The notes under the pieces are model-generated. The model had not been told where the DNA came from, did not search any database, and worked only from the letters and a program-made list of their open reading frames with translations. DNA of 64,000 nucleotides from Comamonas thiooxydans (GTDB lineage Bacteria > Pseudomonadota > Gammaproteobacteria > Burkholderiales > Burkholderiaceae_C). Positions 53,338 through 60,044 of this stretch are shown here, piece by piece (the first letter of the stretch is position 1; every line of letters begins with the position of its first letter). Where the stretch lies: positions 620,001 to 684,000 of the forward strand of contig NZ_AP026738.1 of NCBI RefSeq assembly GCF_002157685.2. Reading direction: 5' to 3'. The position numbers were made by a program, and so were the translations under genes.

Positions 53338-53358
53338 GGCCACGCCGCTGGCGTGGCC
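53338..53358 (-). promoter_or_regulatory. hairpin in the hglS leader
   Basis: GGCCACGCC and GGCGTGGCC form a perfect nine-pair stem with a three-base loop, 33 bases upstream of the HglS start on the reverse strand. It may be an operator or a leader hairpin. Confidence 0.4.
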
Positions 53359-53476
53359 GCAGGAATATGCAGGATGTTGTGCGCCGTCATGACTTTGGTC
53401 AAACGATAATCCTGCCTTCAGGTCATACCTAAATGGAATGAACCTGCTGGCAGCCCCACACTTACCGGTTCCTTCC

Positions 53477-54394
53477 ATGCAGCTATCCCGTCGCTTTCTG
53501 CCCCCCATGTCCCTGCTCTGCGCCTTCGAGGCCTCGGCGCGGCATCAGAGCTTTACCGCAGCGGCCGCCGAGCTGCATCTCACGCAAAGCGCCGTCAGCC
53601 GCCAGATCCGCGCGCTGGAAGAACGGCTGGGCACCGAGCTGTTCGTGCGCGAGCGCCAGACCGTGCGCCTGAGCGCTGCGGGTCAGGCCTATGCGCAGGA
53701 GATCCGCGCGGCCCTGGCGCGCATCTCCAATGCCACGCTGGGCTTTCGCACCAATCCGCAAGGCGGCAGTCTGAACCTGGCCATCCTGCCGACCTTCGGC
53801 ACGCGCTGGCTGGCGCCGCGGCTGCCGCAGTTCTTCAGCGCCCATCCGGGCATCACCATCAATCTGACCACGCGGCTGTCGCAGTTCGATTTCCAGCTCG
53901 AAGCCGTGGATGCCGCCATTCATTTCGGCCTGCCGAACTGGCCGAGCGCGGAGCTGGAGTTTCTGATGAGCGAGACCGTGGTGCCGGCCTGCAGCCCCGA
54001 TGTGGCTGCCCGCCATGGTTTTGCACGGCCCCAGGACCTGCTGCGCGCGCCCCTGCTGCATCTGGCTTCGCGTCCCGACGCCTGGCAGCGCTGGTTCGGC
54101 AGCCAGGGCTGCCAGGGCGGCGATATGCAGGGCATGCTGTTCGATCAGTTCGCCACGGCGGCGCAGGCCGCGATTGCCGGTGTGGGCGTGGCGCTGCTGC
54201 CCAAGTTTCTGATCCTGCGCGAGCTGCAGGCCGGCGACCTGGTCCAGGCCCTGCCGCAGCTGCCCGAGGTGCAAAGCGCCGAGCGCTACTACCTGGCCTG
54301 GCCGACCAGCCGCTCTGCCTATCCGCCGCTGCAGGCCTTCCAGGGCTGGCTCAAGCAGGTCGCGCAGGAGTTTGCTTCTTCTGCGCCGCTTTAA
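53477..54394 (+). CDS. LysR family transcriptional regulator (GcvA-like)
   Basis: This 305-residue protein has the HTH FLPPMSLLCAFEASARHQSFTAAAAELHLTQSAVSRQIRALEERLGTELF and a C-terminal effector domain. The start is taken at ATG 53477 (MQLSRRFLPP), since the frame from 53438 adds 13 unusual residues. It is divergent from hglS and is the likely activator of the lysine-branch operon. A short AGGT-N3-ACCT dyad lies at about 53420. Confidence 0.88.
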   Translation: MQLSRRFLPPMSLLCAFEASARHQSFTAAAAELHLTQSAVSRQIRALEERLGTELFVRERQTVRLSAAGQAYAQEIRAALARISNATLGFRTNPQGGSLNLAILPTFGTRWLAPRLPQFFSAHPGITINLTTRLSQFDFQLEAVDAAIHFGLPNWPSAELEFLMSETVVPACSPDVAARHGFARPQDLLRAPLLHLASRPDAWQRWFGSQGCQGGDMQGMLFDQFATAAQAAIAGVGVALLPKFLILRELQAGDLVQALPQLPEVQSAERYYLAWPTSRSAYPPLQAFQGWLKQVAQEFASSAPL

Positions 54395-54395
54395 T

Positions 54396-54424
54396 GAAAA
54401 AAGGAGCTGCCAGCGCAGCTCCTT
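54396..54424 (-). terminator. terminator of the amino-acid binding protein gene
   Basis: On the reverse strand AAGGAGCTG and CAGCTCCTT (54416-54424 and 54401-54409) form a nine-pair stem followed by six T (complement of 54397-54402). It also overlaps the end of the LysR gene region. Confidence 0.8.
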
Positions 54425-54520
54425 CAAGGGATTCAGCCATGGATATGCCTGAAATGCTTTGTCAACAGGCGCAGCCAGCTACCAATAAGGAATGGCTCCA
54501 GGGGTAGGCCAGTGGCCGCT

Positions 54521-55432
54521 TCAGCTGTTGTAGGCTTCCAGCGGCTTGTCGTTGGGCGCTTGCAGCAGCTGCTTGAGCGTCTCGCTCATGGGCAGGTTCA
54601 GCGGCATTTCCTTGGGCGGAATGGGCTGCATAAACCATTTGTCGTAGATCTTCGCCACTTCGCCGGACTTCATCATGCGCACCAGGGCATCGTCCACGGC
54701 CTTCTTGAAGCCGGGATCGTCCTTGCGCATCAGCAGCGCGATGGGCTCCGATCCCAGCGCCTCGCCCACGATCTTGTAGCCCTTGGGGTCCTTGGCGTTG
54801 GCGATCACGCCGGCCAGCAGGTTGTCGTCAAGCACAAAGGCGTCCGCGCGACCGGACTCCAGCATCAGAAAGCTCTCGAAGTGGTCCTTGCCCAGCTGGG
54901 TCGGCAGCTTCACATTGTTCTCATGGCTGTATTTGCGCAGCAGCTGCACGGCGGTGGTGCCGGCCGAGGCTGCCACGGTCTTGCCGTCGAGCTGCTTGAA
55001 CGAGGTCACGGGCGAGTCCGCACGCACGGCCATGCGCACCTGGCTGACATAGGTGGTGACGGCAAAGGCGACCTGCTTCTGGCGGCTGAGGTTGTTGGTC
55101 GTGGGGCCGCAGCCCAGATCCACCGTGCCGTTCTGCACCAGAGGCATGGTGTTCTGCGCGGTAATGGCCATGTATTCGATCTTGGCGCTGGGCGCGATCT
55201 GGGCCAGAACCTTCTCGCACAACTCCACGTGGTAGCCGGTGAAGCGGTGGTTGGCGCCTATGGCATAGGCCATGGGGGCCGAGCTTTCGCGCACGCCTAT
55301 GACCACCTTGCCGGTCTTCTGCAGCTTCTCCAGCGTGCTGCTGGGGGAGGTCTGGGCCTGGACGCCGGAGGCGGCCATGGCGGCTACAAGGGCGGTACAT
55401 GCCAGCGTTATGTTCGCGGTCATCAGGCGCAT
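54521..55432 (-). CDS. amino-acid ABC transporter binding protein
   Basis: This 303-residue periplasmic protein of the GltI/SBP_bac_3 type starts at the ATG ending at 55432, preceded by GAGGAGA. A signal peptide (NITLACTALVAAMAASGVQAQ) leads to KVVIGVRESSAPMAYAIG, GTVDLGCGPTTNNLSRQKQVAFAVTTYVSQVRMAV and KTVAASAGTTAVQLLRK. No permease or ATPase is nearby, so it is an orphan component. Glutamate/aspartate-type ligands are likely from the family; a link to the lysine branch is only by proximity. Confidence 0.88.
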   Translation of the reverse strand: MRLMTANITLACTALVAAMAASGVQAQTSPSSTLEKLQKTGKVVIGVRESSAPMAYAIGANHRFTGYHVELCEKVLAQIAPSAKIEYMAITAQNTMPLVQNGTVDLGCGPTTNNLSRQKQVAFAVTTYVSQVRMAVRADSPVTSFKQLDGKTVAASAGTTAVQLLRKYSHENNVKLPTQLGKDHFESFLMLESGRADAFVLDDNLLAGVIANAKDPKGYKIVGEALGSEPIALLMRKDDPGFKKAVDDALVRMMKSGEVAKIYDKWFMQPIPPKEMPLNLPMSETLKQLLQAPNDKPLEAYNS

Positions 55433-55897
55433 GGGGGAAGTCTCCTCGGGAAGTGGGCGTATCGAAAACGCAATGCAGTTGTTGTGCGGTCGTCCATGGT
55501 GCCGCGCATTGCCTGCAGCCCATGAATCGGCAAGACCCGTTGCCGGGGCGGTCTGTTTGTCAAGATCCTGCATCAACTATCCGGCAAATGGCGGCGGCTT
55601 CATAACGATGAAACGGAAGAAGGTCATGCTTGCGGCGTATGACCCGGCAGTGCGCGTCCAGGTGCTGCAACCGGCGCGGCAAAGCCATAGCGGGATGGCT
55701 GACCGGGCTTTTTGGGTAATATCTGCGCCTGTTGCACAGGCCCGCGCGCATCGTTTGCGGCGCGTCCAGCCTTGTGCCGCCAGGGCCGGCCGTGCTGCTG
55801 CCGCCTGGTCCGGCTCCGTTTTCGGTTCGCGCAGCCCAGCCCGCAAGGGCGCCACAGAGAGATTCTGCATGCGTGAACCCGTTTTGAGACAGACTCC
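55433..55897. other. divergent control region before the DUF2760-Hsp70 operon
   Basis: A 465-base gap containing the promoters of the binding-protein gene and the DUF2760 gene. A possible -10 TAATAT occurs in TTTTTGGGTAATATCTG (about 55710-55726). No sigma-32 consensus (CTTGAAA with CCCCAT) was recognised, and frames in this region look like chance. Confidence 0.4.
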
Positions 55898-56587
55898 ATG
55901 ACTGCCAATACCCCCCCCTCATTCCTGAGCCGCATCGCCATCGCGATCGGCAGTTTCTTTGCCATCCTCGGTAACGGCCGTTTGGCCGCTGACGTGACTC
56001 GTGTGCGCGCCGGTGAGGCCTTTGCCGCCGACGTCGCACCCAAGGAAGTGCGCGTGGAAGTGCCGGTCGAGAAGATCGTCGAGGTCCGCGTCGAAGTGCC
56101 GGTCGAAAAAATCGTGGAAAAGACCGTCGAGGTTTCGGTCGAAAAACGCGTCGAGGTTCCGGTCGAGAAGCTGATCGAAAAAACCGTCGAGGTGGAAAAG
56201 CTCGTCGCCACCGACAGCGCCGCCCTGCAACTGCTGGGCCTGATGCAGCGCGAAGCCCGTTTTGTGGACTTCATCCAGGAAGATGTCGCGCCCTATACCG
56301 ATGCCGAAATCGGCGCGGCCGCGCGCGTGGTGCATGAGGGCTGCCGCAAGGTGCTGCGCGAGCATTTCACGCTCTCCCCCGTTTGCAGCGAAGCCGAAGG
56401 CTCGCGCATTACGTTGCAGGCCGGTTTTGACGCCGCTGCCGTGCGCCTGACGGGCAATGTGGTCGGCCAGCCGCCGTTTACCGGAACGCTGTCCCATCGC
56501 GGCTGGCTGGTGACGGAGGTCAAGCTCCCCCAGCTCACAGACATTCAGGCCGCCAAGGTCATCGCCCAGGCAGAAGTGGAGCTGTAA
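55898..56587 (+). CDS. DUF2760 protein with VEVPVEK repeats
   Basis: This 229-residue protein has a hydrophobic N-terminus (FLSRIAIAIGSFFAILGNG), then from about residue 48 to 102 a run of units such as VRVEVPVEKIVE and VEKTVEVSVEKRVEVPVEK with a Val/Glu/Lys alternation, and a globular DUF2760 domain (LQLLGLMQREARFVDFIQEDVAPYTDAEIGAAARVVHEGCRKVL). The repeats suggest an elongated beta or coiled segment that spaces a membrane-bound N-terminus from the domain. The Hsp70 gene starts three bases after the stop. DUF2760 is often found with Hsp70-like genes; no function is known to me. Confidence 0.75.
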   Translation: MTANTPPSFLSRIAIAIGSFFAILGNGRLAADVTRVRAGEAFAADVAPKEVRVEVPVEKIVEVRVEVPVEKIVEKTVEVSVEKRVEVPVEKLIEKTVEVEKLVATDSAALQLLGLMQREARFVDFIQEDVAPYTDAEIGAAARVVHEGCRKVLREHFTLSPVCSEAEGSRITLQAGFDAAAVRLTGNVVGQPPFTGTLSHRGWLVTEVKLPQLTDIQAAKVIAQAEVEL

Positions 56588-56590
56588 GCC

Positions 56591-58567
56591 ATGAATATGT
56601 TTGCCTCCATCGCCGCATCCGGTGCGGCCTCCCAGGCCGCGCCCGTGGCTGACCCCGTGGCCGCTGCCGCTCAGCCGCAAGGAGCTGCTGGCCAGCTCGA
56701 TGCTCCATCTGCCGGCGCTCAGTTCAGCATCGGCATCGATCTGGGGACCACCCACTGCGCGCTGTCCTATGTGAACAAGACTGCCAGCGACGGCGAGAAG
56801 GTGGTGCAGGGCGTGCTGGACATTCCCCAGCTCACGGCTCCCGGCAGTGTCGAGGCCAGGTCCCTGCTGCCGTCTTTTCTCTATCTGCCGCACGAAAGCG
56901 AGCTGACCGAGGCCGAGCGCAGCCTGCCCGGTGCACCCGGCGACTTCATCACCGGTGAATTCGCCCGCAGCCGCGGCGCGGCCACGCCCATCCGCCTGGT
57001 CAGCAGCGCCAAGAGCTGGCTCTGCCACCCCGGTGTCGATCGCCGCGCCGGCATTCTGCCCGCCGATGCACCCGAGGAAGTCAGCCGCATTTCGCCGCTG
57101 ACCGCTTCCACCCGCTATCTCGAGCATCTGCGCCGCGCCTGGGAGCAAGCCCATCCCGAGGCCCCGTTTGCCCAGCAGGACATCACCGTCACCATCCCGG
57201 CATCGTTCGATCCCGCGGCGCGCGAGTTGACGGCCGAGGCCTGCAAGGCCGCGGGCTTTGCCAGGCTGACACTGCTCGAAGAGCCCCAGGCCGCGCTCTA
57301 CAGCTGGATCCAGGCCAGCGGTGGTCAGTGGCGCAAGCAGGTCAAGCATGGCGACATCATCCTCGTCGTGGACGTGGGCGGCGGCACCACCGACCTCTCG
57401 CTGATCGCCGTGCTGGAGCGCGATGGCAATCTGGAGCTGCAGCGCATTGCCGTGGGCGAACACATTCTGCTGGGCGGCGACAACATGGACCTGGCCCTGG
57501 CCTACGGCGTGGCGCGAAAGCTGGCGGCCGAGGGCAGGCAGCTCGATGCCTGGCAGACCCGTGCGCTGGCCCATGGCTGCCGCACTGCCAAGGAGCAATT
57601 GCTGGCCGATGCCAACCTGCAGGCCGTGCCCGTGGTCGTGCCCAGCCGGGGCAGCAAGCTCATAGGCGGCAGCATTCGCACCGAAGTGACACGCGACGAA
57701 GTGCTGGCCATGCTGGTCGAAGGCTTCTTCCCCAAGGTGGCCGTCAGCGACAAGCCCAAGACCCGTGCGCGCGGCGCACTCACGCAGCTGGGCCTGCCCT
57801 ATGCGCAGGATGCCGCCGTCACGCGCCATCTGGCGGCCTTTCTGAGCCGCCAGGTTCATGCGCTGGCCGAGATCGAGGGCCTGAGAGGCGATCAGATCGA
57901 CGGCTCCACCTTTTTGCATCCCACGGCCATTCTGTTCAACGGTGGCGTGCTCAAGGCACCCCAGATCGAGCAACGAATCCTGGAAGTCATCAACGGCTGG
58001 CTGGACGACGAGGCCTGCGAGCCTGCGCGCCTGCTGGACGGTGCCAACCTCGATCTGGCCGTGGCTCGCGGTGCGGCCTATTACGGCCATATCGCCACCA
58101 GCGGTCGCGGCGTGCGCATTCGCGGCGGCACGGCTCAGTCCTATTACGTGGGTGTGGAGAGCAATATGCCCGCCATCCCCGGCATGGAGCCGCCCCTGTC
58201 CGCCCTGTGCCTGGCACCGTTCGGCATGGAAGAGGGCACGGAAGTCGCTCTGCCTGACGAGGAGTTCGGCCTGGTCGTGGGCGAGCCTGTGCGTCTGCGC
58301 TTCTTTGGCTCGTCCGTGCGTCGCACTGATCAGGTCGGCACCATGCTGGACTTCTGGTCGCCCGAAGAGCTGGTGGAGCTGCAGGAGATCGAGCTGAATC
58401 TGCCTGCCGCCGGCCGTGCGGCCGGCGAGGTGGTGCCCGTGACCCTGGCGGCGCGTGTGACCGATATCGGCACGCTGGAGCTCAATGCCGTGCCTGTGGG
58501 CGGAAGCGAGCGCTGGAAGGTGGAGTTCGATGTGCGAGCGGAGACCTCTGCGGAGGCCGCCGAGTAA
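56591..58567 (+). CDS. Hsp70 family protein, variant 1
   Basis: This 658-residue protein starts with an Ala-rich leader of about 45 residues, then an Hsp70 ATPase domain: FSIGIDLGTTHCALSYVN, ATPIRLVSSAKSWLCHPGVDR, VDVGGGTTDLSLI, GEHILLGGDNMDLALA and LFNGGVLKAP. The end is a short beta-rich domain rather than a canonical peptide-binding domain with an EEVD tail. It resembles DnaK-like proteins that occur beside DUF2760 and DUF3731 genes rather than housekeeping DnaK. It is probably co-translated with DUF2760. There is no dnaJ or grpE here. Client and role are unknown. Confidence 0.85.
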   Translation: MNMFASIAASGAASQAAPVADPVAAAAQPQGAAGQLDAPSAGAQFSIGIDLGTTHCALSYVNKTASDGEKVVQGVLDIPQLTAPGSVEARSLLPSFLYLPHESELTEAERSLPGAPGDFITGEFARSRGAATPIRLVSSAKSWLCHPGVDRRAGILPADAPEEVSRISPLTASTRYLEHLRRAWEQAHPEAPFAQQDITVTIPASFDPAARELTAEACKAAGFARLTLLEEPQAALYSWIQASGGQWRKQVKHGDIILVVDVGGGTTDLSLIAVLERDGNLELQRIAVGEHILLGGDNMDLALAYGVARKLAAEGRQLDAWQTRALAHGCRTAKEQLLADANLQAVPVVVPSRGSKLIGGSIRTEVTRDEVLAMLVEGFFPKVAVSDKPKTRARGALTQLGLPYAQDAAVTRHLAAFLSRQVHALAEIEGLRGDQIDGSTFLHPTAILFNGGVLKAPQIEQRILEVINGWLDDEACEPARLLDGANLDLAVARGAAYYGHIATSGRGVRIRGGTAQSYYVGVESNMPAIPGMEPPLSALCLAPFGMEEGTEVALPDEEFGLVVGEPVRLRFFGSSVRRTDQVGTMLDFWSPEELVELQEIELNLPAAGRAAGEVVPVTLAARVTDIGTLELNAVPVGGSERWKVEFDVRAETSAEAAE

Positions 58568-58590
58568 GGCTGTTGAATTGCTTGACTGCG

Positions 58591-58626
58591 AAAGCCCGCT
58601 GGCCGATTGGTTGGCGGGCTTTTTTG
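58591..58626 (+). terminator. terminator of the DUF2760-Hsp70 operon
   Basis: AAAGCCCGC (58591-58599) pairs with GCGGGCTTT (58614-58622), followed by TTTT. Confidence 0.8.
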
Positions 58627-58816
58627 TTCTCTCTTTTGTTCTCTCGTTTGCGGCTGCGCTTCTGGCCGAGACCCGCCCTCTGTCCGTGACAAAGGCATGT
58701 CACAAAAAGGTTCAGGCCCAATCACGCCAGGAGCAAGATCATGAAGCTCTTCTTTCGAGAAGCAAGGCGCGCACCATGCCCACCAGCAACATGGCACGCG
58801 CCCCACTCAAGCAGGT

Positions 58817-59848
58817 CTAGAACGCGTGGCGCAGACCCACACTCAGGCTGCTGGCATCCTGCCCATAGCCCACGCCACCCTTGAAGTTGTAGCCATAGGC
58901 CACGCCGGATCCGTTGTCGATGCGCGTGTAGGCAGCGTAGAGCTTGGTGCGTTTGCTCAGGTGGTGGTTGTAGCCAAGAATCCACTGGCGCGCGCTGCTG
59001 CCGGGCACATGGCTCCAGCGGCTGGCCCAGCCGTAGCCCAGGGCAAGCTCCGAAGCGCCTGCCCGGTAGACCGCAGTCACGCGCGCAGCGTCACGTGTGC
59101 CGCAGCCGGCACCGCCATTGCTGCACAGCGAGCCCGAGCCGTTGTCCGAGCGCTGGTAATAGGCACCGATCTGCAGCGCATTCCAGATGTAGTGGCCGCG
59201 CAGGGCAAACTGCTTGTCGTCACCCAGCTGGGTATAGCCCGCGCCCAGGGCTAACGGGCCGCGTTCCCAGTTGGCATAGAGGTCGTAGCCGTTCTTCTGC
59301 ACGGCGCCTGTCGTCTTTTCGTGTAGCGATGCCTGAGCTTCCAACGTCAGCCCAGCTATCACAGGGCTGCGGTAGGCGATCTTGTTGGTGTTGCGCATCA
59401 CGTAGTCGTAGAGCGCATCGGCGATGGAGCCGGTATCGTGGTTGGGCTCATCCAGTGCACCATAGTCGGCAATGCCGAAATAGGTGGCGGCACCAAAACG
59501 GCCCAGACGCAGCTTGCCCAGACTGCCCGAGAGGTTGACTTCGCTCTGGCGCTGAAAGGCCAGGGCTCCGGTGCTGCCGGTACCGGCGCCGGTGTCGGAT
59601 TCGAAGCCGGATTCGAGCTGGAAGCCGGCCTTGAGGCCACCGCCCAGGTCTTCGCTGCCCACAAAGCCAAAGCGCGAGTTGTTGTTGAAGAGCCCGGTCA
59701 GGCTGCTGTTTCCGACCTTCTGATGCTCGACCGAGGTATTGAGGCGGCCATAGATCTGAACGCTGCTTTGTGCGAAAGCGGCGGAAGCTCCGGCGGTGGC
59801 CAGAGCGGCGAGGAGGACACGAGACACAGTTGTTGTTTTGACTGGCAT
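58817..59848 (-). CDS. Gram-negative porin (Omp32-like)
   Basis: This 343-residue outer-membrane protein has a signal peptide (VSRVLLAALATAGASAAFAQ) and a 16-strand-type porin body with SSVQIYGRLNTSVEH, the Gly-rich SRFGFVGSEDLGGGLKAGFQLESGF, and a C-terminal Phe (GLRHAF). A Cys pair (SLCSNGGAGCGTRD) in a loop could be disulfide-bonded. It should be a trimeric diffusion pore. It lies on the opposite strand between two Hsp70-type genes, as an independent transcript, and is divergent from the second of them. Confidence 0.92.
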   Translation of the reverse strand: MPVKTTTVSRVLLAALATAGASAAFAQSSVQIYGRLNTSVEHQKVGNSSLTGLFNNNSRFGFVGSEDLGGGLKAGFQLESGFESDTGAGTGSTGALAFQRQSEVNLSGSLGKLRLGRFGAATYFGIADYGALDEPNHDTGSIADALYDYVMRNTNKIAYRSPVIAGLTLEAQASLHEKTTGAVQKNGYDLYANWERGPLALGAGYTQLGDDKQFALRGHYIWNALQIGAYYQRSDNGSGSLCSNGGAGCGTRDAARVTAVYRAGASELALGYGWASRWSHVPGSSARQWILGYNHHLSKRTKLYAAYTRIDNGSGVAYGYNFKGGVGYGQDASSLSVGLRHAF

Positions 59849-60044
59849 GTAGTGACTAGCCTTCGATCTTTGCTATGAAACTTGCGCGAATCTGCGCACT
59901 TGTTACAAGGCAAATCCCGTGCCAGCGGACTTGCACCGGTTTGGGCCCAGGTCGCCGCTGCAGCCGCTGATCCCGGCAGGCGGTTCGGGCATCCGGCTCT
60001 TGTTACGATCGGCGACAGAGTTTTACGTGTCTTCGTCTCAGCCC

